From Promethearchaeota archaeon (GTDB taxonomy: Archaea > Asgardarchaeota > Lokiarchaeia > Sigyniarchaeales > SOKP01): DNA of 64,000 nucleotides. The translations under genes and the position numbers were made by a program. The notes under the pieces are model-generated. The model was not told the origin of the DNA. It did no database searches and saw only the letters and a list, made by a program, of their open reading frames with translations. Shown here piece after piece: positions 8,283 through 16,176 of the stretch. Positions within the stretch are counted from its first letter, which is position 1, and the number at the start of each line of letters is the position of its first letter. The stretch covers positions 1 through 64,000 of the forward strand of contig JAHLWP010000011.1 of NCBI GenBank assembly GCA_019057865.1. The letters are read 5' to 3'.

Positions 8283-9404
8283 ATGAAAAAGAAAAAGATA
8301 GATCCTTATTATTCACCTGCTCATTTGACATATAAAGCATACAGAAAAATTTGTGGTTATGCTATAAGATATGCAAATGAATATTTAGATGAGAGTAAAT
8401 GGCGTGAAGTATATGGTATCTTAATAGGATCAATAAAAAATGAAGCTGAAGTTATAATAAAAGATGCAATTCCAATGGTAGTTGGAGATAGAGCAGGTGT
8501 AAAATATGAAAATAAACAATACGTTGATATGGCACAAATTGATGCCTCAGTCTTTGAAAGATCTATCCAAGATAAAAGAAATGATTTTATAATTGGTTGG
8601 TGGCATACACATCCAGGTTTTGGGTTTTTTTATTCTCCAATTGATTGTATGACTCAATTAGGTTACCAAATCCCGAATCCTTACGCTCTTGGATTAGTCT
8701 TTGATCATTGTGAAAGAAAATCAGATTCACATTTTTTAGGAATAGCTGGGTTAAGATTAAAAGATCCAAATAGAGGTATTTCTTCTACTTATGATCTTAT
8801 CGAATTGAAATACGAGTTAAAGAAGGAAATAATGCTTAAAAATTCTGAAAAAGAAATAGATAAAATCAATAAAAACATGAATAAAGTAATAGATGAAGTT
8901 AATTATATTGATCAGATACTCCGTAAGAAAGCATTGGCTCAATTACAAAGAAATTTTGGATTAATTTTAGTACCTAAGGAAGATATTGTAGTGACTGATA
9001 ATGAACAAGAAGCTGGAGAGGATGAACGTTATCTATATGAGTGGGATCCTGCATTTTTCAAAAAATCATATCGAATTCCTAAATTTAGGGAAAAGTTAGA
9101 GAAGGTAATATCTGATATTTATGACGAGTTAGATGAATTAATCGAAAAGAATGAGCTTGAAAAATATAAGTTAAGAAAAGAAAAACTGCAAAAAAAAGTC
9201 CAAAATATGTTAAAAAAACCTAATGAATGGTACGAACGATTATTGAAAGATTTTTCTAAACGGATAGAAGTGATATTTCCCTATTATGACTACTTAGATA
9301 CTAATGAGAGAAAAATATTCGAATATTTTGAAGAAAGAAGTTCTGAGTATAATAAAATATTGGAAGAGTTAAATTCTCGAGTAGAACTAAATTTTCTCGC
9401 TTAA
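8283..9404 (+). CDS. JAMM/MPN+ metalloprotease (Rpn11/CSN5-like isopeptidase)
   Basis: Zn-dependent isopeptidase fold. Glu42 in the EVYGILIG strand and the motif HTHPGFGFFYSPID (His108, His110, Ser118, Asp121) make a complete E...HxH(x7)SxxD JAMM site, so it should be active, unlike MPN-minus scaffold subunits. In eukaryotes this family removes ubiquitin (Rpn11) or Nedd8 (CSN5), and Asgard genomes encode ubiquitin systems. A 200-residue charged C-terminal region, mostly predicted coiled coil from residue ~165 on, may bind partners. AGGAA lies a few bases before ATG 8283. No ubiquitin, E1 or E2 gene is in the window, so the substrate stays open (ubiquitin-like or SAMP-like). Confidence 0.85.
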   Translation: MKKKKIDPYYSPAHLTYKAYRKICGYAIRYANEYLDESKWREVYGILIGSIKNEAEVIIKDAIPMVVGDRAGVKYENKQYVDMAQIDASVFERSIQDKRNDFIIGWWHTHPGFGFFYSPIDCMTQLGYQIPNPYALGLVFDHCERKSDSHFLGIAGLRLKDPNRGISSTYDLIELKYELKKEIMLKNSEKEIDKINKNMNKVIDEVNYIDQILRKKALAQLQRNFGLILVPKEDIVVTDNEQEAGEDERYLYEWDPAFFKKSYRIPKFREKLEKVISDIYDELDELIEKNELEKYKLRKEKLQKKVQNMLKKPNEWYERLLKDFSKRIEVIFPYYDYLDTNERKIFEYFEERSSEYNKILEELNSRVELNFLA

Positions 9405-9620
9405 TTTATTTAAATTAATTTCTTGAAATATCTTAATTAGATATTAAGAACATTCGACATATTTAGTAATTTTTCAAATCTTATTTTGAAACTTAAATAT
9501 TTCGAGATCATATATCCAGTTTAAGAATTTAACAAAATTTTATATTAATTGGAGTATTAATTGATATATTATACTTCTTTTCAATTAATTAGAAAATATT
9601 TTTACCAATGATATTCTATC

Positions 9621-9941
9621 ATGGCAAATGAAACAACACTCATCATAAAGAATAGAGCTGAAAAAGAAAAAACAATAAAGGATGCGATTTTTGCATTATC
9701 GGGTGGGAAAAAAACCCTTTTGATAAAAGGAGAAGGAGAAGAAATTAGTACAGCCGTAGAAGTTGCAGAAATTCTTAAGCATCGAATGTATCCTAGTGTA
9801 GAAATCGCTAATGTGTCTTTAGGAAGCCGCCCATTTTTTAACAAAGGACAAAGAGGAAACTACAATAGAAAAAATAGAAATAATAAAAAAGATCTTATTT
9901 CTAAAATTGAAATTACGCTTAAAATGAAATCATATATTTAA
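9621..9941 (+). CDS. Alba-family DNA/RNA-binding protein
   Basis: A 106-residue protein matching the Alba fold (beta-alpha-beta-alpha-beta-beta): TTLIIKNR at the N-terminus, TLLIKGEGEEISTAVEVAEIL (ligand-binding loop and helix 2), MYPSVEIANVSLGSRPF (strand 3), and a basic Asn/Arg/Lys-rich hairpin that would contact nucleic acid, closing with SKIEITLKM. Alba proteins coat DNA or RNA in archaea. The N-terminal Lys at the usual acetylated position is not obvious (the KNRAEKEK stretch replaces it), so this may be an RNA-binding Alba variant. It is followed after four bases by a small zinc protein. Confidence 0.8.
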   Translation: MANETTLIIKNRAEKEKTIKDAIFALSGGKKTLLIKGEGEEISTAVEVAEILKHRMYPSVEIANVSLGSRPFFNKGQRGNYNRKNRNNKKDLISKIEITLKMKSYI

Positions 9942-9945
9942 TTCC

Positions 9946-10116
9946 ATGACTTCTAATTTTAAACACTTAGGTCCATTATTAGAAGAAACACGTACTCAAG
10001 CAGTTTGTGAGATATGTAAGAATTTTATCTATAAACGTGTTTATTTCGATGAAAATTCTAAGGAAAAAAGAAAAACTGTCTTTGTTTGCAAAAATTGCTT
10101 AAATAATAATAAGTAA
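9946..10116 (+). CDS. Small zinc-ribbon protein, 56 residues
   Basis: ATG four bases after the Alba stop. The 57-codon frame contains CEIC near residue 21 and CKNC near residue 48, separated by an aromatic, basic strand region (FIYKRVYF). This is a typical four-cysteine zinc ribbon. Tight linkage to the alba-like gene implies co-translation and possibly a shared role with nucleic acids. The protein is too short for a family name. Codon use matches its neighbours and no frame competes on the other strand. Confidence 0.6.
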   Translation: MTSNFKHLGPLLEETRTQAVCEICKNFIYKRVYFDENSKEKRKTVFVCKNCLNNNK

Positions 10117-10135
10117 TAACTTAAAATCTTCTGTT

Positions 10136-10921
10136 TTAACGTTCTTTAGCTTTTATTTTACTTCTTTTATCAATAAACTTATTCCAATCAAATGCCAGAA
10201 TGAAAAACATGATGGTAAGTGTAGCTATAAGCATTAAAGCTTCAGTTACCACGCTTGAAACATCATTAAGTTCGACTTCAGAAGCAGAAATTCCTAAATT
10301 AATCAAAATAGGAAGAAAAACATAAAATAAGGTTGTAAAATTTTTACCAATCCATCCAAAAAGAAGACACTTAAAAAAATTTATTTTTTCCTTTGACATT
10401 CCTAAAGCTATCCATAGCGGATCATCTGGAATTGGAAGAGCTGCTGCTATGAATATATATAGATACATACTTTTTGGATGTTCTAAAACTAATCTTCCAA
10501 ACCCTTGAACATTTTCAAAAGTTTTTGATTCTGATATTGAAGCAATTTTCTGAGCTCCTCTTCCCAATAAAAAACTTGTAAGTTCACCTAAAGCAGCACC
10601 TAGCCCACCAGCGATCCCAAGACCAAAGATTAGTATTAAACCACTATGCCCAAATTCTGTGATGATTGAATTTGAAAAGAAAAAGAGTATAAAGGGAAAT
10701 GGCACAGGAAATCCGATACTAGCACTTCCAAGAAGACAAATAATAAGGGAGATAAATAGTGCCCAAAAATAATTTGTACCTTCTGTTATATATGCTAATT
10801 TTTGTCTTGAATTATTAATAGCATCTTGAAAATCAGGGACAAATAAATATAATAATAAGTAAATTATAACGCAAACATAAAATAGTAGAAATACAATTGA
10901 AAGTCTTCTCGAAACAGCCAT
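10136..10921 (-). CDS. VTT/DedA-like membrane protein
   Basis: A 261-residue protein with about six hydrophobic helices, starting with a single-span N-terminus (SIVFLLFYVCVIIYLLLYLF). The GLGIAGGLGAALGELTSFLLGRG segment and the later ALPIPDDPLWIALGMSK followed by a Gly-rich helix (FGWIGKNF) are the pattern of the VTT (TVP38/TMEM64/DedA) domain, linked to lipid scrambling or transport of polyisoprenyl phosphate carriers. It sits in the plasma membrane. It converges on the Alba/zinc pair and has the cyclophilin-like gene upstream on the same strand. Confidence 0.7.
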   Translation of the reverse strand: MAVSRRLSIVFLLFYVCVIIYLLLYLFVPDFQDAINNSRQKLAYITEGTNYFWALFISLIICLLGSASIGFPVPFPFILFFFSNSIITEFGHSGLILIFGLGIAGGLGAALGELTSFLLGRGAQKIASISESKTFENVQGFGRLVLEHPKSMYLYIFIAAALPIPDDPLWIALGMSKEKINFFKCLLFGWIGKNFTTLFYVFLPILINLGISASEVELNDVSSVVTEALMLIATLTIMFFILAFDWNKFIDKRSKIKAKER

Positions 10922-10947
10922 GTTTAAAACTAAGTTTTTTGTTTAAT

Positions 10948-11334
10948 CTATACTCTAAGAATTTTAGTATTTAATCCATTCCTTGCTTTTAATAATAATT
11001 CGAGATTACTCATAACTTTTCCTACTATATTCACCTTATTTGACATTTCAAGAGCTTCTATAGTTATTATTAATTCATCGTTTTTAGGATTATATACAAT
11101 ATCCCCCTCTTTCACTTCTGAAACTGATTTAGGATTTAGTCCTTTATAAATTTCTATACCTGGTAGTGTCCAGTATTTTTTAGAGCCAAAGCTAAATCGT
11201 CCACGAAGAATAATAGGCAGTTTATTAATTATAGCGTCTGCAGAAAAAGGTGCTATATGCCGAATAAGATGACCCTCTAATGCCCCAATACCGAATAATT
11301 CGATTTTTATAGGTATTTGTCCTTGATCTGTCAT
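10948..11334 (-). CDS. Cyclophilin-like fold protein (TM1367/DUF3830-type)
   Basis: A 128-residue beta-rich protein. IKIELFGIGALEGHLIRHIAP, then the FSFGSKKYWTLPGIEIY region and VKEGDIVYNPKNDELII are the pattern of small archaeal and bacterial cyclophilin-like barrels. In these the bulky loops and the catalytic Arg of true peptidyl-prolyl isomerases are missing, so enzymatic activity is uncertain. It lies 26 bases upstream of the VTT-like gene on the same strand. Leaderless translation is plausible, since A+T-rich DNA directly precedes the ATG. Function is unknown. Confidence 0.55.
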   Translation of the reverse strand: MTDQGQIPIKIELFGIGALEGHLIRHIAPFSADAIINKLPIILRGRFSFGSKKYWTLPGIEIYKGLNPKSVSEVKEGDIVYNPKNDELIITIEALEMSNKVNIVGKVMSNLELLLKARNGLNTKILRV

Positions 11335-11943
11335 ATTTTATAAATAAAGTAAATACAAATTTATATATTATAGCAAAATGAAAATCATTTTAAACTTCAA
11401 AAATTGAGCTTTAAAGTATGAATATTCTTTAAATTTTAATAAAAACATTTAAATAGTCAAATTGTTATATATTTAATTGGATGGATAATAGGTCTAATAA
11501 TGCATTGGAGTAGTTACATAAAATCAAATCAAATAACGACAAATTTGTAACAATATTTCTAATGTAATCGTTATTTCCGACAATATTTTTTTATTTGATA
11601 TCTCAAGGAGTAAATAAATACTCTGTATCTTTTCTAAAGTTATTTCATGATGTTCCTATAGTGTCTAATACAGTAGAGCTTAATATAATCATCTAGGCGA
11701 GCACTTTAGAGTAGTTTTAATGGATTTACGCTCATATCACTAATGAAAATAGAGACTCACAGACTTTGTTACTCAAATTCTTGTCGAGCGTGTATTTTTT
11801 TTTTTGAAACACGAGACATTAAAACAGAGTCTAACATTAAAAAATGAGTGCTAAAGAATAGGAGCTTTGATTACAGATTTGGTTCATAGGGTATAATATC
11901 GTTAATTCCTTACTTACTACAAATCTGAGTAATATCTGAGTTC
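11335..11943. other. 609-bp gene-free region with potential RNA hairpins
   Basis: No frame of convincing length or composition exists on either strand. The first ~150 bases would hold the promoter of the minus-strand cyclophilin-like gene. A 9-bp perfect inverted repeat (AAATAACGA at 11531-11539, TCGTTATTT at 11568-11576) and a longer hairpin near 11857-11948 are present. The middle section has somewhat more G+C than surrounding spacers (around 11690-11800). None of the sequence marks of RNase P RNA, SRP RNA or tRNA was recognised. It could encode an unannotated structured RNA. Confidence 0.4.
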
Positions 11944-11948
11944 CTATT
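11857..11948. other. Two-step inverted repeat at the 3' end of the nucleotidyltransferase gene
   Basis: The inner stem pairs ATTACAGATTTG (11870-11881) with CAAATCTG and TAAT (11920-11933) around a two-base AG bulge. The outer stem pairs AATAGGA (11857-11863) with TCCTATT (11942-11948). The outer right arm covers the stop codon of the minus-strand nucleotidyltransferase gene. It may work as a 3' structure or terminator for that gene, or be part of a small RNA in the gene-free region. Confidence 0.35.
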
Positions 11949-12807
11949 GTCCATCTTTTTTTTTTTTAATATTATAATTAGACAAATCCAATTTAGAATC
12001 AATATCAGAAAATTCAAATCTATTATCAATTTCAACGGCAATTATTTTTTCTCCATTACTAATCATATAATTAATAATTTCCCATATTGTGTTTACTGAG
12101 ACTTTTCCTTTTAATTTTAAAAACTCACTCACTATTTTGAAATTAAATAAGAATACTGGTATTGCTTGCCTTATAAACTCTATATCTTGAAGAACTCTCA
12201 AATCTTCTTGTTTAATTGCTCTTAAAAAGGTTTTCGAATTTTTTCTTTCAATTTGGATAATTGATATGAACTTGGGGGATTTTTGAATAATCTTGTTATG
12301 TTTTTCTTTTAAAATATTAACTTTTATTTTTCTGTAAAAAATTATTGGATATTCTTGAATGAGATTAGAATTATTCATTAGTGTAATAATAAGTTCATTT
12401 AGAAGGTTAAACTCAAATATTGTGTCTCCAGGAATTACGAGAAATAGATTACTTTTCTTAAAAATCATGTTATTTTTAGTTATAGATAAGAATGAATATA
12501 AAGGACCTAACTTATAATCAATACCTGAATCAATAATTAATAATTTATCTGTTAGAGATTTTTTTGTTTTTTTAAGTAAAGAAATAAATTCATCAATTTG
12601 ATATCCTAAATGTCCTTTAATTACTACTATTTGGTTTATTCCTAGCTTTATAAAATTATTTATGGTATGATGTAAAATCGTATTATTATTTAATGATTTA
12701 ATTTTTAATAATGGTTTTGGTAAATTTTGAGTGATTTCCTTGAAGCGTGATGCTTCCCCAGCACACAATACAACCACCTTGACCTTTTCAATTAATGTCT
12801 TCATCAT
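11944..12807 (-). CDS. Sugar-phosphate nucleotidyltransferase (NTP_transferase family)
   Basis: Rossmann-type nucleotidyltransferase that would activate a sugar phosphate with NTP. The nucleotide-binding loop VVLCAGEASRFKEITQN and the following LPKPLLKI are the family signature, and FLVIPGDTIFE carries the Asp that binds Mg2+. I chose ATG 12807 (an adjacent ATG is at 12804). A longer form from 12855 would overlap the upstream aminopeptidase gene by 41 bases, and its extra residues lack family character. About 288 residues with no acyltransferase beta-helix, so it is the short form. It lies eight bases after the map gene and is likely in an operon with it. Confidence 0.75.
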   Translation of the reverse strand: MMKTLIEKVKVVVLCAGEASRFKEITQNLPKPLLKIKSLNNNTILHHTINNFIKLGINQIVVIKGHLGYQIDEFISLLKKTKKSLTDKLLIIDSGIDYKLGPLYSFLSITKNNMIFKKSNLFLVIPGDTIFEFNLLNELIITLMNNSNLIQEYPIIFYRKIKVNILKEKHNKIIQKSPKFISIIQIERKNSKTFLRAIKQEDLRVLQDIEFIRQAIPVFLFNFKIVSEFLKLKGKVSVNTIWEIINYMISNGEKIIAVEIDNRFEFSDIDSKLDLSNYNIKKKKDGQ

Positions 12808-12814
12808 CGAAAAA

Positions 12815-13732
12815 TCATTCTTTAGTGGTAACAATTGTATTCCCTTCCTTATCAATTACTATTGTGTGCTCTTGTTGAGCTACGGGTTCACGAGTTCTTT
12901 CTATTAAAATAGTATATTTATCAAGGATTTGTTTTCTTAGAAAATCGTTAACAATTCTCATTATTCTATTCTTAGGTATTAAATTGTTATTTTCAATCCA
13001 TCTTGGTGAAAATGGAAGTCGCCTAAAGTTTTTTTCAATTTTATTCATATAGTTTTGTAGCTCATAGGGCATATTTTTCTTTACTTTTTTAACAAATCGA
13101 TATATATAGGCATGATCTCCATTTTCAACTAATCCTTCTCCTGAAGTTGCAAATGGTTCACATGCAAATGCATCTCCAGATTTTAATATATTGTTATGCC
13201 TTTTTTCCAAATAATTTGGTATAAATGGGCCTGCATGGAGATTATATTGTTTCAATTCATGACCGCCAAGATTTCTAATTGGTTTTAAGCCATAGCTTTT
13301 AATTTTATCTTCAATTGCACCTCCTAACTCATATAATTTTGTACCCGGCTTAAATAGAGCAATTGCAGCTTCAAGACCTTCTTCTGCCGCATCTATATAA
13401 TTTTGTAGCTTTGGATCTCCATCAATATTTATTGTAAAAGCAGAATCTGCTATATAACCGTTAAAGTGAGACCCCAAATCAATTTTTAATAAACCTCTTT
13501 CTGGAACAATAGTATCATCATCAATTGGCGGACTATAGTGGGCAGTTATCTCATTTAAAGACATATTAATAGGAAAAGACAAATTTGCACCGTTTTTTAT
13601 AATTTCAGCTTCACATTTATTAGCAATTTCTAAAAACAATGCACCAGGATGAATAATTTTCCTTGCTAACTTCTTGGCAGCTATTACTGCTTTTCCAGCC
13701 TTAATATAATCTTGAATATAATCTTCACTCAT
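12815..13732 (-). CDS. map: Methionine aminopeptidase, type II
   Basis: Removes the initiator Met from new proteins. The pita-bread fold metal ligands are all present: DLGSHFNGYIADSAFT (two Asp), GGHELKQYNLHAG (His), ACEPFATSGEG (Glu) and QQEHTIV (Glu). The substrate-contact His is in NEITAHYSPP. The insertion of about 60 residues between the His and first Glu regions marks the archaeal/eukaryotic type II enzyme, and 305 residues is standard for archaea. It is cytoplasmic and ribosome-associated by function. It lies between aspS and the nucleotidyltransferase on the same strand. Confidence 0.95.
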   Translation of the reverse strand: MSEDYIQDYIKAGKAVIAAKKLARKIIHPGALFLEIANKCEAEIIKNGANLSFPINMSLNEITAHYSPPIDDDTIVPERGLLKIDLGSHFNGYIADSAFTINIDGDPKLQNYIDAAEEGLEAAIALFKPGTKLYELGGAIEDKIKSYGLKPIRNLGGHELKQYNLHAGPFIPNYLEKRHNNILKSGDAFACEPFATSGEGLVENGDHAYIYRFVKKVKKNMPYELQNYMNKIEKNFRRLPFSPRWIENNNLIPKNRIMRIVNDFLRKQILDKYTILIERTREPVAQQEHTIVIDKEGNTIVTTKE

Positions 13733-13775
13733 AATTTAATTATTTTTAAGGTTATTAATTTTAGATTTTAAAAAA

Positions 13776-15095
13776 TTAAGGAGTTAAGCGATCTGGAGTC
13801 CGCGGATAAAATATTGATTCCCGAATATCATCTAATCCACATAAAAAAGTGATCCAACGGTCTATCCCTAAGCCAAATCCAGCATGAGGTGGCATTCCAA
13901 AATCAAATGCTTTAAGGTGGGACTTAAAAGATATAGGATTTAAGCCTTTAGATTCAAGCGCAGCAATTAAGTGATCTTTATTATGGACTCGCGTTCCACC
14001 TGAAGTTAATTCAAGCCATCCCATTTGTAAGTCGAAAGATTCACTATATGTTGGATTTTTAGAAGGCATAATATAAAATGGCTTTATTATCATTGGCCAG
14101 TGAGTAATGTAATAATATTCTGTTAATTCATCCCCTAATTTACGATAAGCTTCTGTAGATATATCTTCACCCCATTCTATATTTAGACTAAATTTTTTTT
14201 CTATTAGTTCAAGGATCTCATCATATTTATATCTGGGAAAAGGAATTTCAGGAATAATAGTCTTATTCTCCATATTTAGAAATTTTAAAGCAGTAATTTG
14301 ATTTTCTCTGATATCCTTAATAACGGTATGAACTAGTTCTTCTAATACCGTAAGAACATCATACATATTTGAAAACGCTATCTCAACATCTAAAGTAAAA
14401 ATTTCACATACATGTCGCCTGGTACGACTTTTCTCTGCCCTGAAAGCTGGGCTAATTTCATAAACCCGTTCGTAAACACCACTAAGTTGTTCTTTGTAAA
14501 GTTGAGCAGATTGTGTTAAAAAAGCTTCTTTATCAAAATACATTATCGGAAATAATTCTGTACCTCCTTCTGTGGCAGAACCAATTATTTTTGGAGTTGT
14601 TATTTCAGTGAAATCTCTCTCAATTAGAAATTTTCTAATAGAATTTAACACCTGACCTCTAATATCAAAAATTGCTTGATTTCTCTGTGATCTTAAATCT
14701 AAAGGTCGATTATTCAATCGCAAATCTAATTCAGATATAGTTTCCCCTGTCATATCAATAGGAAGTTTTTCAGGGGTTTTATTTAGAATTTTAATATCTG
14801 AGGGGATTATCTCGATTCCTCCTGGAGCTTTTTTGAATGTTTTGACTTTACCTTTAACCATAATGCAATATTGATATCCAAGCTTAGCTTTTTCAAACAG
14901 CTCATCGGAAATATCACCTTTTTTTAAAGTAATTTGACGTTCTCCGTATTTATCCTGAAGATTTATAAACTTTAAACCACCCAAATCTCGATAATTTCTA
15001 ACCCATCCACCTAATATAACTTCTTGACCATCTAATTCAGGAGAGACGTCTTTAGTATAATGTGTTTTTCTCCAATCACCCAACTCATCCAGCAT
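13776..15095 (-). CDS. aspS: Aspartyl-tRNA synthetase (archaeal type)
   Basis: Class IIb synthetase of 439 residues. The N-terminal anticodon-binding OB fold includes [18 protein letters not shown]. Motif 2 is [11 protein letters not shown], motif 3 is [13 protein letters not shown], and the protein ends [17 protein letters not shown], as in archaeal AspRS. The Asp-recognition region includes TEGGTELFP and [12 protein letters not shown]. Whether it also charges tRNA-Asn (non-discriminating form) cannot be decided here; that would matter if no AsnRS exists in the genome. The map gene follows after 43 bases on the same strand. Confidence 0.93.
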   Translation of the reverse strand: MLDELGDWRKTHYTKDVSPELDGQEVILGGWVRNYRDLGGLKFINLQDKYGERQITLKKGDISDELFEKAKLGYQYCIMVKGKVKTFKKAPGGIEIIPSDIKILNKTPEKLPIDMTGETISELDLRLNNRPLDLRSQRNQAIFDIRGQVLNSIRKFLIERDFTEITTPKIIGSATEGGTELFPIMYFDKEAFLTQSAQLYKEQLSGVYERVYEISPAFRAEKSRTRRHVCEIFTLDVEIAFSNMYDVLTVLEELVHTVIKDIRENQITALKFLNMENKTIIPEIPFPRYKYDEILELIEKKFSLNIEWGEDISTEAYRKLGDELTEYYYITHWPMIIKPFYIMPSKNPTYSESFDLQMGWLELTSGGTRVHNKDHLIAALESKGLNPISFKSHLKAFDFGMPPHAGFGLGIDRWITFLCGLDDIRESIFYPRTPDRLTP

Positions 15096-15183
15096 TATTC
15101 TGTATCCATTTGTATTTTTTTATAATTAATTTTGCAAAAAGTTGAATAAAAATTAAATTTTTGCCATCTTATTAAGTGGTAAT

Positions 15184-15417
15184 ATGGTAAAATTTAATTG
15201 GGAAGGCAAAAGAAAAGCTATTAAATTTCTGAATTCACTGGAACATGAAAAAAAATACGAGTTTAAAGTAATCGAATCAATAATGTCTCCAATAAATGAA
15301 AATATTGAGCTGGACTCTAATTTAATTTATCAAAATGTTAAAAAAGAATTAAGAAATCTTAAAAAAGAATACAGTTGGGAAAACCAGCTTTATTGGGGAG
15401 ATAATTATACGAAGTGA
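15184..15417 (+). CDS. Uncharacterised 77-residue protein
   Basis: ATG 15184 is preceded by a weak AAGTGGTAAT site, and the gene is divergent from aspS. The chain is basic and mixed helical, with NWEGKRKAIKFLNSLEHEKKY at the start and a Trp/Tyr-rich C-terminus (YSWENQLYWGDNYTK). It has no cysteines, signal peptide or membrane segment. The family is not recognised. The spacer after it (15418-15523) holds only A+T-rich DNA. Confidence 0.45.
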   Translation: MVKFNWEGKRKAIKFLNSLEHEKKYEFKVIESIMSPINENIELDSNLIYQNVKKELRNLKKEYSWENQLYWGDNYTK

Positions 15418-15523
15418 TGATTGGGTTCAGGGTTTTGGTAATAATTCCACCCTACGCTTGAATAAAATTATCGAATTAAGCGATTTGTTTCGCATAAGTA
15501 ATAGAAATTTTTAAAAATTCTTT

Positions 15524-16000
15524 TTACTCATCTGAGTTGAGGTTTTCTAGACCTTTGGTATTAGGAATCGGGTCATAAACCTTAAAGATAGTATTTATTG
15601 CTTTATTTAATTCGTTAATGACCTGTTCCGGAGTTCCATCTGTTATAAAATATTTATTTTTTATTATTGTGTTTCCTTTTTTAATTTCAGATCCAATGCA
15701 TTTATACTTTAATATATTAGCTAAAATATGAAATAACCTATACGGTAATTTAGGTGTAAATTCATATAATTTTAACCCGTCTTTCAAATTGTGACTTAAG
15801 TAAAATTTTTTTATACCGTTTTTCAATATATTGGGGTTATATCCATATCCAAATGCTAGCTTTGGTTTGGATTTTTGATCTAATTGAATAAGATTTTCTT
15901 CTTTCATATTTTCTTTAATGTTGTTATTTTCCTTCTCTTTAGATGTCCAATTAGACAAATTTCCTTGTTTTGTCGTATTTGACTCCTTTTCTGACTTCAT
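15524..16000 (-). CDS. Uncharacterised 158-residue protein with disordered N-terminus
   Basis: ATG at 16000. The first ~50 residues are low-complexity, rich in Lys, Glu, Asn and Thr, and likely disordered. Residues ~50-150 look folded: LAFGYGYNPNILKNGIKKFY, then a basic helix-strand region (RLFHILANILKYKCIGSEIKK) and a final helix with an EQVINELNKAINTIF pattern. No membrane segment is present. The gene is divergent from the type IIG enzyme, with 176 bases between. A defence-associated or regulatory role is possible by position only, and the family is not recognised. Confidence 0.5.
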   Translation of the reverse strand: MKSEKESNTTKQGNLSNWTSKEKENNNIKENMKEENLIQLDQKSKPKLAFGYGYNPNILKNGIKKFYLSHNLKDGLKLYEFTPKLPYRLFHILANILKYKCIGSEIKKGNTIIKNKYFITDGTPEQVINELNKAINTIFKVYDPIPNTKGLENLNSDE

Positions 16001-16176
16001 ATAAGTATATTTTATGTTACAGAAATAAAATATATTTATTTATTAATCCCTTATTTTACTGATAGATTAATAATTATTTAAAATGCCTGTTTGTTTTTTT
16101 AAAAATATATATAAAATAGTAAATTAATAATAATTTTGAGAAAAAATTCCAGTAATATAAAAGTTATAGCTTAATA

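Noticed and set aside
15418..15523. Possible tRNA fragment because of a GGGTTCAGG string
   Set aside because: No cloverleaf arms or acceptor stem can be built around it.
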